In this document: positions 30,154 to 39,635 of the stretch, in pieces
Layout: every line of letters begins with the position of its first letter
Position numbering within the stretch: position 1 is the stretch's first letter
Assembly: GCF_001399685.1 (NCBI RefSeq)
Contig: NZ_JTHN01000099.1
Coordinates: 1 to 39,635, forward strand
DNA from: Paenibacillus sp. A3
GTDB lineage: Bacteria; Bacillota; Bacilli; Paenibacillales; NBRC-103111
Direction: 5' to 3'
DNA: 39,635 bases
Program-made: the position numbers and the translations under genes
Notes under the pieces: generated by a model
The model's input: the letters and a program-made list of their open reading frames with translations, nothing else
Databases searched by the model: none
What the model was told of the DNA's origin: nothing

Positions 30154-32637
30154 CTAGCGCTTGACGGTCTTTTTGCGCTTCTTCTTGGCGAAGCCGATGC
30201 CCACGCCGCCGCCGCCTTTGGCCGCCTTGCCCACGGCTTTGGCGCTTTTGCGCCCTGCGGCACGGCCTGTCGCCGTGGTGCCCTCGCCGGTGCGCACCGC
30301 CTCCAGCGCGCGCGTCTTCGCGGCTGCCGGGCCCTTCCCGCGGCCGTTGCCGCTGCCGCCTACGCCGCGCTTCCCGGCGCGCTCGGTGCGTCCAGCGCGC
30401 GCTCCGCCTGCGGCGGCTTTGCCTGCCCGGCCGGGACGGCCGTCGCGCTTGGTCTTGCGCACGGCATTCAGCGCGTCGACTAGACTCATCTTCTGCGGCC
30501 GCGGCTTCATATCGACCATCTCGAAATCGATGGTATGCTCCTCCATGTTCACCCGCGAGACGCGCACCTTCACTTCATCGCCGAGGCGATAAATTTTGGA
30601 CGTGCGCTCGCCGATGAGCGCGTGCTGAGCGTCGTGGAAGTGGTAGTAGTCGTCCGTCAGATCGGATAGACGGATCAGTCCTTCCACGGTGTTATCCAGC
30701 TCCACGAACATCCCGAAGCTCGTCACGCTGCTGATGATGCCGTCGAACTCCTCGCCGACTTTGTCGAGCATGAATTCGGATTTCTTCAGCGCTTCCGTCT
30801 CCCGCTCCGCATCGACGGCCACCCGCTCCCGCTCGGACGATTGCTTGGCAATATCGTCCATCCGCGAGGCCAAGTACTCGTGCCGCGCTTCACTGAGCGA
30901 GCCGTTTTCCAGCACCTCGCGAATGACGCGGTGAATCACGAGGTCCGGATAACGCCGGATCGGCGACGTGAAGTGCGAGTAGAATTCCGCAGCCAGACCG
31001 TAGTGGCCCAAACTCTGCGAATCGTACTTCGCCTGCTTCATCGAGCGCAGCATCACTGTGCTGATGACCGTTTCTTCCTTCGTGCCCTTAATTTCCTCAA
31101 GCAGCGTCTGCAGCGCCCTCGGATGCACCGAATTGCCTTTGCCCCGGACAACATAGCCGAAGTTCGTAATGAACTCCATAAAATGCTGCAGCTTCTCCGC
31201 GTCCGGGTCCTCGTGAATACGGTACAGGAACGGCACCTTAAGCCAATGAAAATGCTCCGCCACCGTCTCGTTCGCCGCCAGCATGAACTCCTCGATGATC
31301 ATCTCGGCGATCGTCCGGTCCCGCTTCACAATATCCGTCGGCTTGCCGTCCGCATCGACCAAAATTTTCGATTCCTGAAAATCGAAATCGATCGCACCAC
31401 GCCGCATCCGCTTCGAACGCAGCTTCATCGCCAGCTCTTCCATTAAACGGAAGTCGTCCATCAGGTACGCGTATTTCTCCAGCAGCTCCGGCTCCGGTGC
31501 TTCCTCGCTCAGCAGCTTGCGGACGTTCGTATACGTCATCCGCTCGCTTGTCTTGATCACGCTTGTAAAAATATCATGCCGCACCACGTTCGCATCCGCG
31601 TCGAATTCCATCTCACAGGACATCGTAAGCCGGTCCACCTGCGGATTGAGCGAGCAGATCCCGTTGGACAACCGGTGCGGCAGCATCGGAATGACCCGGT
31701 CCACCAAGTACACGCTGCACCCGCGATTGTACGCTTCATTGTCGAGCGGCGAGCCCTCGCGCACATAATAGCTGACGTCGGCGATATGCACGCCGAGCAC
31801 ATAATTGCCGTTCGGCAGCCGCTCCACATTGACGGCATCGTCCAAATCTTTGGCATCTTCCCCGTCAATCGTGACGATACGCTTCCCGCGCAGATCGCGG
31901 CGGCCCTTCAAATCCTCTTCCGCGATCACATCCGGCACAGCCGACGCTTCTTCCATCACTTCGTCCGGGAACGCTTCAGGCAGCTGGTGCTTACGGATAA
32001 TGGAGAGAATATCGACGCCGGGATCGTTTTTATGACCCAGAATCTCTACCACTTCACCTTGCGCCGCTGCTCGTCCTTCCGGGTACGATACGATTTTCAC
32101 TACGACCTTGTGCCCGTCCATGGCACCGCCGAACGATTCCTTCGGAATAAAAATATCCCGCACCACCCGCTTGTCATCCGGAATGACAAATGCATACTCC
32201 TCATGGGACTGAAACAGTCCGACGATCTGCGTATTGCCCCGGCTGACCACCCGTACCACTTCGCCCTCCATCCGGCCACCGGACGGACTCTTGGACGTGA
32301 TCCGCACGAGCACGATATCCCCGTTCATGGCCGTCCCCATGTCGTTGGCATGGATGTACACGTCCGGATGATCCCGGTCGTCGGGAATGAGAAAGCCGAA
32401 GCCTTTGGCATGCGCCTGCAGCTTGCCGCGCAGCAAATTCATCCGCTCCGGCACCCCGTACCGCTCGTTTCGCGTACGAAGAATAAGTCCTTCATTCTCG
32501 AGCTCATTGAGCAGCTTGAGAAACGCTTTGAACTCCTCTGCGCTCTCCAGCACGAAGTGCTGCTCCAGCTCATGATACGTCATCGGCTTATAAGCCGTCT
32601 CTTTCATAAAATCTAGTAAAACTTCACGCGTTATCAA
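30154..32637 (-). CDS. rnr: Ribonuclease R
   Basis: A 3'-5' exoribonuclease (about 827 residues) of the RNB family that degrades structured and tmRNA-tagged messages. TTG at 32637 follows AGGTGAG. N-terminal winged helix (about 1-65) and two cold-shock domains (about 65-225) precede the RNB core with [12 protein letters not shown] (258-269), which carries the metal-binding aspartates, and [11 protein letters not shown]. The S1 domain ([20 protein letters not shown]) is near 640-720. The last 95 residues are a low-complexity Lys/Arg/Gly/Ala tail (for example [20 protein letters not shown]) encoded by very GC-rich DNA. The tail is basic, as in other RNase R enzymes that use it for SmpB or ribosome contact, but longer than usual. 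The order esterase-rnr-smpB-ssrA matches B. subtilis. Confidence 0.96.
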   Translation of the reverse strand: MITREVLLDFMKETAYKPMTYHELEQHFVLESAEEFKAFLKLLNELENEGLILRTRNERYGVPERMNLLRGKLQAHAKGFGFLIPDDRDHPDVYIHANDMGTAMNGDIVLVRITSKSPSGGRMEGEVVRVVSRGNTQIVGLFQSHEEYAFVIPDDKRVVRDIFIPKESFGGAMDGHKVVVKIVSYPEGRAAAQGEVVEILGHKNDPGVDILSIIRKHQLPEAFPDEVMEEASAVPDVIAEEDLKGRRDLRGKRIVTIDGEDAKDLDDAVNVERLPNGNYVLGVHIADVSYYVREGSPLDNEAYNRGCSVYLVDRVIPMLPHRLSNGICSLNPQVDRLTMSCEMEFDADANVVRHDIFTSVIKTSERMTYTNVRKLLSEEAPEPELLEKYAYLMDDFRLMEELAMKLRSKRMRRGAIDFDFQESKILVDADGKPTDIVKRDRTIAEMIIEEFMLAANETVAEHFHWLKVPFLYRIHEDPDAEKLQHFMEFITNFGYVVRGKGNSVHPRALQTLLEEIKGTKEETVISTVMLRSMKQAKYDSQSLGHYGLAAEFYSHFTSPIRRYPDLVIHRVIREVLENGSLSEARHEYLASRMDDIAKQSSERERVAVDAERETEALKKSEFMLDKVGEEFDGIISSVTSFGMFVELDNTVEGLIRLSDLTDDYYHFHDAQHALIGERTSKIYRLGDEVKVRVSRVNMEEHTIDFEMVDMKPRPQKMSLVDALNAVRKTKRDGRPGRAGKAAAGGARAGRTERAGKRGVGGSGNGRGKGPAAAKTRALEAVRTGEGTTATGRAAGRKSAKAVGKAAKGGGGVGIGFAKKKRKKTVKR

Positions 32638-32666
32638 TGTTCTCACCTGCCTTTTCTTTCTATAAC

Positions 32667-33470
32667 CTATGTCTGAATTTCCACGACCGCCTGTTTCCAT
32701 GTCCCGACCGGGTCAAGTCTCGCCAAAAAACGGGATATATCTTCGTATACCCGTTCCCGCCACTCGTCAAGCAGCAGGCCATGGGAGGAATGGGGGTAAT
32801 ACTCGATTTGACGGACGAGCGAAGATACATGCCGGTAAATGTACTCTGCGCTTTTCGGAAGGACCATCCCGTCCTTCTCTCCCTGCCCGACAAATAACGG
32901 CGCCGACACTTGGCCCAAGTCCGCTTTTACGAGCTTCATCAGCTTCCGAAGATCGACCACGCACCGGACCGGCGTCTTGTCATATGTACAGGCTTCCTCT
33001 ATCAGTTGCGCCGCCGCCGTCGGCCTCCGTTCGATGTACTTGATAAAATACTGCAGCAGCAGGGCCAGCGAGGTTTTGCGGCTGGACAGAAACATCGGCG
33101 CCGCCAGCGAAACCACGCCGTCAAGTTTTCGCTTCATCGCCAGCTCCAAAGCCAGCAGCCCACCCATGGAATGACCGATTGCTACAATTTTGCCCTCGCG
33201 AGCCCGCCTGGCAGCCATCGCATCATAACTGCGCAGTACATGGCCGGACCAATCGTCCCGGCCGGTTCGGATCATGTCCTCCGGCGTCGTGCCATGCCCC
33301 GGCAGCAGGACGGCATTAACAGTATAGCCCAGATCGTTCAAATAATAGCCTAACCGTCGAAGCTCCGACGGGGATCCCGTAAAGCCGTGAATGAGCAGCA
33401 GCTGCGTCGAAGCCCGTTCACCGGTACCTTCCAGCCGAAAAGGCTCCGTTGTTTTGTATACTCGTTTCAA
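32667..33470 (-). CDS. est: Carboxylesterase (Est30/YvaK type)
   Basis: A 267-residue alpha/beta hydrolase. TTG at 33470 follows GGAGGCGGG; translation from upstream ATGs would add residues with no family match. The oxyanion segment is [14 protein letters not shown]. The nucleophile elbow is [15 protein letters not shown]. The acid is the Asp in GQGEKDGMV and the base is the His in [13 protein letters not shown]. These esterases cleave short-chain acyl esters and monoglycerides. It lies between secG and rnr as in B. subtilis, 29 bp from rnr. The strong terminator after secG means that it depends on readthrough or on its own promoter. Confidence 0.93.
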   Translation of the reverse strand: MKRVYKTTEPFRLEGTGERASTQLLLIHGFTGSPSELRRLGYYLNDLGYTVNAVLLPGHGTTPEDMIRTGRDDWSGHVLRSYDAMAARRAREGKIVAIGHSMGGLLALELAMKRKLDGVVSLAAPMFLSSRKTSLALLLQYFIKYIERRPTAAAQLIEEACTYDKTPVRCVVDLRKLMKLVKADLGQVSAPLFVGQGEKDGMVLPKSAEYIYRHVSSLVRQIEYYPHSSHGLLLDEWRERVYEDISRFLARLDPVGTWKQAVVEIQT

Positions 33471-33569
33471 GCGTCCCGCCTCCGTCTCGCACCCTTCGGG
33501 ATTTTCCAGGCCGTCCCTACCTTCCTGAAGCATGCGGCCCTCGCGAGATCTATCCATGTGAAAAGCTAC

Positions 33570-33602
33570 AAAAAAACAGCAGGAGTAATATTCCCCTGCT
33601 GT
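33570..33602 (-). terminator. Terminator between secG and the esterase gene
   Basis: On the minus strand CAGCAGG/CCTGCTG with an 11-base loop is followed by TTTTTTTG, 14 bp after the secG stop. Confidence 0.85.
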
Positions 33603-33615
33603 CGCCTTTTTATGT

Positions 33616-33855
33616 TTACGCGCCTCTTACAAAGTACGCCACAATCAAAGATAAGACGAAGAATACAACGGCGAGACCCATAGTCAAACGGGACAAAAAC
33701 AGCTCCAGCCCCCGCGCCTTCTTCTTTCCGAACAGATGCTCCGCCCCTCCGGAGATGGCACCGGACAAACCTGCGCTTTTTCCCGGCTGCAGCAAAACGG
33801 CCGCAATCAAGCCAAGCGAAGCGATGACCAGGATGATCTTCAATGCTAATTCCAT
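33616..33855 (-). CDS. secG: Protein translocase subunit SecG
   Basis: A 79-residue membrane subunit of the SecYEG channel. ATG at 33855 follows GGAGGTGG; the longer open frame upstream lacks a ribosome site and family match. Two membrane helices (about 3-23 and 55-76) flank the cytoplasmic loop LLQPGKSAGLSGAISGGAEH with LFGKKKARG, typical of SecG. It heads the conserved secG-est-rnr-smpB-ssrA cluster. Confidence 0.96.
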   Translation of the reverse strand: MELALKIILVIASLGLIAAVLLQPGKSAGLSGAISGGAEHLFGKKKARGLELFLSRLTMGLAVVFFVLSLIVAYFVRGA

Positions 33856-33976
33856 GATTCCACCTCCTGCAAAAATAAACGGACTTGTCCGAAAATAGAC
33901 AGCATGCTTAGTATACCACAAAAAATACGCACTGACAAATCCTGTTGGATCGTCCCGAGCGTATTTTACAAAATCT

Positions 33977-34687
33977 TTACTCTTCAAACTGCTGACGGTA
34001 TGCGGGTCGCGAGGCTCGCGACGATTTGCGTCCGCTGAGAAACCACTTCAGCGCCCGTACCGCGCACAACAAGGAAAACAGCGTCAACAGCACCGCCCAC
34101 CCGATAGCCGGGATCGGAGTCACCAGACTGAGGTTCGTCGCATCGCCCGCCTTCGCCGGATCGTTCCAGGCATACAGGATCAACGAGAACGGCCCGAAAA
34201 CCGACTCCTCCAGCGTCAAGAAGGCTAGAAGAAGGTAATATATATCGCTGAGCCAACGCGGCATAAAAGCCAGCATGATCGTATTTAAGATAATGAAACC
34301 GAGCAACCAGAAGATACCGAACTCGTTGCGCACGAACAGGATAAGAGCCACGATGGCGATCGCCGTCATGACCTGCAAGGCGAACCTATGCTTGTTGCAG
34401 GCCCGCATCCGGAACATGAAGAGCGCGAATAACGAAGCTGTCGTGTACCCTGCCAGCGCAATCGGAAGGAGACTCCACCTGCTCGTTACTTGCGAATACG
34501 TCACGCCGCTATGGTTCGCGAACAGCTCGATGTACATCACTTTGCCGGAGAGCGCCAACGTCACGATCGCATGGCCGAACTCGTGAATCATCGTATCAAG
34601 ATTACGGAAATAATCACTGAAGGGAATCAGATGTGTAAGAAAGGCCGATAAAATCAAGAAAAATACGGTCTTTATCAGATTACTCAT
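33977..34687 (-). CDS. M50-type membrane metalloprotease
   Basis: A 236-residue polytopic protein of the M50 (site-2 protease-like, M50B) family. ATG at 34687 follows GGAGGGGATC. The zinc-binding motif HEFGH lies at residues 35-39 (DTMIHEFGHAIVTLALSGKV). Further hydrophobic spans occur near 72-92, 103-120, 122-145, 147-170 and 190-215. The distal NxxPxPxLDG-type motif is weak (SLVTPIPAIGW near 184-194 could be its counterpart). It is soluble-tailed at the C-terminus with basic residues. The substrate is unknown. It lies between eno and secG on the same strand. Confidence 0.87.
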   Translation of the reverse strand: MSNLIKTVFFLILSAFLTHLIPFSDYFRNLDTMIHEFGHAIVTLALSGKVMYIELFANHSGVTYSQVTSRWSLLPIALAGYTTASLFALFMFRMRACNKHRFALQVMTAIAIVALILFVRNEFGIFWLLGFIILNTIMLAFMPRWLSDIYYLLLAFLTLEESVFGPFSLILYAWNDPAKAGDATNLSLVTPIPAIGWAVLLTLFSLLCAVRALKWFLSGRKSSRASRPAYRQQFEE

Positions 34688-34753
34688 GTGATCCCCTCCG
34701 GGTGAGTGTCAGCGTTTGAAGTGCAAAATCGACAACCTTTGCCGTTTCCGATT

Positions 34754-34860
34754 CCGTGCTGTCTGCCTGCGGGTGCTGTTGAAAACGGGTTCTCATTAAC
34801 TTACTGTCGGTAACAACCCATTTTCAAAGGCACCACGTAAACTCTCCGGCAGACACACGG
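34754..34860. repeat. Long imperfect inverted repeat between eno and the M50 gene
   Basis: Nested complementary arms: CCGTG-c-TGTCTGCC (34754-34767) with GGCAGACACACGG (34848-34860); GTGC (34773-34776) with GCAC (34830-34833); TGAAAACGGGTT (34780-34791) with AACCCATTTTCA (34815-34826, one mismatch). The centre holds TTACTGTCGGTAA. The whole folds into an interrupted hairpin of about 107 bp. There is no T tail. It may be a structured RNA in the eno 3' region, a processed UTR or a miniature mobile element. Confidence 0.65.
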
Positions 34861-34934
34861 ATCTCCAACTTCGGTTGTCGAAAGCGATTCAAAGCTATTT
34901 TATTATTAAACCCCTGTACTTTACAACTGCAAAC

Positions 34935-36251
<1,317 letters not shown>

Positions 36252-36271
36252 TTATTCCGTTTGCACAAGGG

Positions 36272-37816
36272 TTAACCGCGTGTTGCAATGATCGATTTCC
36301 CGGTCATTTCCGCCGGCTGCGTCACGCCCAGAAACTCGAGCATCGTCGGGGCGATATCCGCCAAAATGCCATCGTTTCTTAGTGTAACATGACTGTCGGT
36401 GAGAATGAAAGGGACCGGATTCGTCGTATGCGCAGTATTACGCGAACCGTCCGGATTCGTAACGACATCGGCGTTGCCGTGGTCGGCCGTAATTAGCGCG
36501 ACCCCGCCCTTCGCCAGAATGGCGTCGACGACTTTGCCGAGGCACTCGTCCGTCGCTTCGATCGCTTTGATCGTCGGCTCCAGCAAACCGGAGTGTCCGA
36601 CCATGTCAGGGTTGGCAAAGTTCAGGATGATCACGTCTTGACGCTCGGCCTCGATCTCCTGCACCGCCGCTTCCGCTACCTCGTAAGCGCTCATCTCCGG
36701 CTTCAGGTCATACGTCGCCACCTTCGGGGAGTTGATAAGAATACGCGTTTCGCCCGGAAGCTCGACGTCGCGGCCGCCGCTGAAGAAGAACGTGACGTGC
36801 GGATACTTTTCCGTCTCGGCAATGCGGAGCTGCTTCAGGTTGTTCTGCACCAGCACCTCACCGAGCGTATTGTCCAGATTCTTCGGTTTATACGCAACGT
36901 AGCCGCCCACGGTTTCGCTGAAGAGGGTCAGGCACACATAATACAAATCTTTCGGGCACTTGTCTCCACGGTCGAAGCCGCGGAAATCGCTGTTCGTGAA
37001 TACTTGCGACAGCTGGATAGCCCGGTCCGGACGGAAGTTGAAGAACACGACCGAATCGCCGGACTCTACCAGACCGACAGGCGTGCCGTCCTTCTTCACG
37101 ATGACCGTCGGCATGACGAACTCGTCGAATACGGAACGGACGTACGATTCCTTGATGGCGTTCATCGGGTCCTCGAAGGTTGGTCCATCGCCGTATACCA
37201 TCGCGCGGTACGACTTCTCCGTACGCTCCCAGCGCTTGTCGCGGTCCATCGCGTAGTAGCGTCCTTGCACCGTAGCGATGCGTCCTACGCCAAGCTCCGC
37301 AATTTTGCTTTGCAGCTGCTCCATGTAGTTCACGGCGCTGTCCGGCGCCACATCGCGGCCGTCCAGAAACGCGTGAATGTAGACTTCTTGGAAGTCTTCC
37401 TTCTTGCACACTTCCAGCAATGCGAACAAGTGTGCGATATGGCTATGTACGCCGCCGTCGGACAGCAGACCGTACAGATGAAGCTTCTTGCCATGCTCGC
37501 GGGCATGGCGTACAGCACTGAGTATCGTTTCGTTCTCGAAAAACTCGCCTTCGCGAATCGACTTGGAAATCCGCGTCAAGTCCTGATACACGATCCGTCC
37601 GGCACCGATGTTGAGATGACCCACTTCCGAGTTGCCCATTTGCCCTTCTGGCAACCCGACAGCCTCGCCGCAAGCGGTCAGCGTCGTATGGGGAAACTGG
37701 TTCCAATACCGGTCGTAATTCGGCTTGTTCGCCTGCGCCACCGCATTGCCCTGCGTTTCGCCGCGAAGGCCGAAGCCGTCCAAGATGATCAATGCTACCG
37801 GTTTCGGTCTGGCCAT
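36272..37816 (-). CDS. gpmI: 2,3-bisphosphoglycerate-independent phosphoglycerate mutase
   Basis: A 514-residue Mn-dependent enzyme interconverting 3- and 2-phosphoglycerate. The first metal site is in [12 protein letters not shown]; the catalytic Ser lies in [24 protein letters not shown] (residues about 122-129) and the late [20 protein letters not shown] complete the alkaline-phosphatase-like core. The start is 1 bp after the tpiA stop, so translation is coupled. In spore formers the Mn dependence links this step to the low-pH dormant forespore. Confidence 0.98.
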   Translation of the reverse strand: MARPKPVALIILDGFGLRGETQGNAVAQANKPNYDRYWNQFPHTTLTACGEAVGLPEGQMGNSEVGHLNIGAGRIVYQDLTRISKSIREGEFFENETILSAVRHAREHGKKLHLYGLLSDGGVHSHIAHLFALLEVCKKEDFQEVYIHAFLDGRDVAPDSAVNYMEQLQSKIAELGVGRIATVQGRYYAMDRDKRWERTEKSYRAMVYGDGPTFEDPMNAIKESYVRSVFDEFVMPTVIVKKDGTPVGLVESGDSVVFFNFRPDRAIQLSQVFTNSDFRGFDRGDKCPKDLYYVCLTLFSETVGGYVAYKPKNLDNTLGEVLVQNNLKQLRIAETEKYPHVTFFFSGGRDVELPGETRILINSPKVATYDLKPEMSAYEVAEAAVQEIEAERQDVIILNFANPDMVGHSGLLEPTIKAIEATDECLGKVVDAILAKGGVALITADHGNADVVTNPDGSRNTAHTTNPVPFILTDSHVTLRNDGILADIAPTMLEFLGVTQPAEMTGKSIIATRG

Positions 37817-37817
37817 G

Positions 37818-38582
<765 letters not shown>

Positions 38583-39635
38583 CTATTTATCGTTTAAAGC
38601 CACGACGCCTGGAAGCGCCTTGCCTTCCATAAATTCCAGAGAAGCTCCGCCCCCGGTGGAGATGTGATCCATTTTGTCGCCAAGATGGAATTTCTCTACA
38701 GCCGCCGCCGAGTCGCCGCCGCCGATGACCGTATAGCCGGCCGTCGCCGCGCAAGCTTCAGCTACCGCTTTCGTTCCGTCTTCGAACGGCTTCAATTCGA
38801 ATACGCCCATCGGCCCGTTCCATACGACCAGCTTGGATTCCGCAATCGTTTTGGCAAACAGCTCGCGGGTTTTCGGTCCGATGTCGAAGCCTTCCCAATC
38901 CGCCGGAATTTGGTCGACGTCTACGATTTTCGCATTCGCCGAAGCGCTGAAATCGTCGCCGACGACAACGTCAACCGGCAGCAGGAAGTTCACGCCTTTT
39001 TCCTTCGCTTTGCGCTCGAATTCCTGCACCAGCTCCAGACGATCGTTGTCCACCAGGGACTTGCCGATCTCGTAGCCTTTCGCTTTGAAGAAGGTGTAGG
39101 ACAGCCCGCCGCCGATGATGATGTTGTCCGCAATCTCGATCAGCTTCTCGATAACGGCGATTTTGTCTTTGACCTTCGCTCCGCCGACAATCGCGGTGAA
39201 CGGACGATCCGGGTTGTTGAGCGCTTTGCCGAGAACGTCGAGTTCTTTTTCCATCAGCAACCCGGATACGGCCGGCAGATGATGCGCGATACCTTCCGTG
39301 GAAGCATGAGCCCGGTGCGCGGCGCCGAACGCGTCGTTGACGTACAGATCCGCCAGTTCGGCAAAAGCTTTCGCCAGCTCCGGATCGTTCTTCTCTTCGC
39401 CCGCGTAGAAGCGCACGTTCTCAAGCAGCAGCACGTCGCCGTCGTTCAGCTTGGAAATTTGCGCTTTGACTGTGTCGCCAATCGCTTCGTCCGCCTTCGC
39501 CACCGGCTTGCCGAGCAGCTCGGACAAGCGTGCCGCAGCCGGAGTCAGCCGCATCTCTTCGACAACTTGTCCCTTCGGACGGCCCAAATGGCTGGCCAGA
39601 ATGACTTTCGCTCCGCGATCCGTCAAGTACTTGAT
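38583..39635 (-). CDS. pgk: Phosphoglycerate kinase (5' end outside the window)
   Basis: C-terminal part of the ATP-forming glycolytic kinase; about 350 residues lie in the window, with some 40-45 expected beyond its right edge. The frame is open to the edge ([20 protein letters not shown]). Substrate and nucleotide motifs are visible: [33 protein letters not shown], the hinge GGAKVKDKI and the phosphate loop [12 protein letters not shown] near the end. It is the first visible gene of pgk-tpiA-gpmI-eno; a gap gene and cggR probably precede it. Confidence 0.97.
   Translation of the reverse strand: MKYLTDRGAKVILASHLGRPKGQVVEEMRLTPAAARLSELLGKPVAKADEAIGDTVKAQISKLNDGDVLLLENVRFYAGEEKNDPELAKAFAELADLYVNDAFGAAHRAHASTEGIAHHLPAVSGLLMEKELDVLGKALNNPDRPFTAIVGGAKVKDKIAVIEKLIEIADNIIIGGGLSYTFFKAKGYEIGKSLVDNDRLELVQEFERKAKEKGVNFLLPVDVVVGDDFSASANAKIVDVDQIPADWEGFDIGPKTRELFAKTIAESKLVVWNGPMGVFELKPFEDGTKAVAEACAATAGYTVIGGGDSAAAVEKFHLGDKMDHISTGGGASLEFMEGKALPGVVALNDK

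Noticed and set aside
33856-33987. N-terminal extension of secG by 44 codons
   Set aside because: No ribosome site at the upstream start, while GGAGGTGG precedes the ATG at 33855 and the protein from there matches SecG in length.

Overview
The window looks like a chromosomal segment of a low-to-moderate GC endospore-forming Firmicute of the Paenibacillus/Cohnella type. The evidence is the order pgk-tpiA-gpmI-eno, the cluster secG-esterase-rnr-smpB-ssrA (same order as in Bacillus subtilis), strong GGAGG-type ribosome binding sites with frequent TTG/GTG starts, copper-amine-oxidase-N 'stalk' proteins, an LplB-type sugar permease with a LacI regulator, and many T-tailed hairpin terminators. There is no CRISPR array, rRNA or tRNA, and no recognisable transposase or integrase gene.

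Left part (1-8.6 kb): a LacI-type repressor with a clear self-operator is coupled to an LplB-like sugar permease that carries a one-base frameshift near its end. A five-gene operon on the minus strand (6558 to 2199) follows. It has an SPFH-domain protein with five zinc ribbons, a membrane coiled-coil protein, and three consecutive paralogues, each with a membrane hairpin, a winged-helix-like module and a zinc ribbon; a candidate ECF-sigma promoter lies upstream. Then come an exported copper-amine-oxidase-N protein, an interrupted small gene and a divergent XRE repressor.

Middle part (8.6-26.4 kb): an accessory region of single genes and small operons. These are a SUFU-domain protein, a decayed retropepsin-like gene with its partner, a Crp/Fnr regulator next to a palindromic operator and a DUF2892 membrane protein, adaA-ogt (alkylation repair), ferritin, a cytoplasmic trypsin-like protease, GNAT plus ankyrin protein, SRPBCC proteins (one with a nonsense codon), a DJ-1/PfpI protein and an SGNH hydrolase. 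A 794-residue enzyme with two isoprenoid-synthase-like halves follows, then an NmrA-like/quinone-reductase/TetR operon with three copies of an 18-bp operator, a CxxC protein and a DUF4261 protein.

Right part (26.4-39.6 kb): the tmRNA gene ssrA (29017-29377, minus) is followed downstream by two partial copies of its own 3' end plus terminator, at 28803 and 26434. The 2.4 kb between these two copies carries one exported von Willebrand A protein. This is the pattern left by repeated site-specific insertion at ssrA, but no integrase remains. Upstream of ssrA are smpB, rnr, a carboxylesterase and secG (trans-translation, RNA decay, secretion), an M50 peptidase, a long imperfect inverted repeat, and the lower glycolytic operon eno-gpmI-tpiA-pgk, the last cut by the window edge.

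The most interesting leads are the bifunctional-looking terpenoid enzyme, the triplicated ssrA 3' ends flanking a one-gene cassette, the SPFH/zinc-ribbon operon, and the operator-rich TetR operon.
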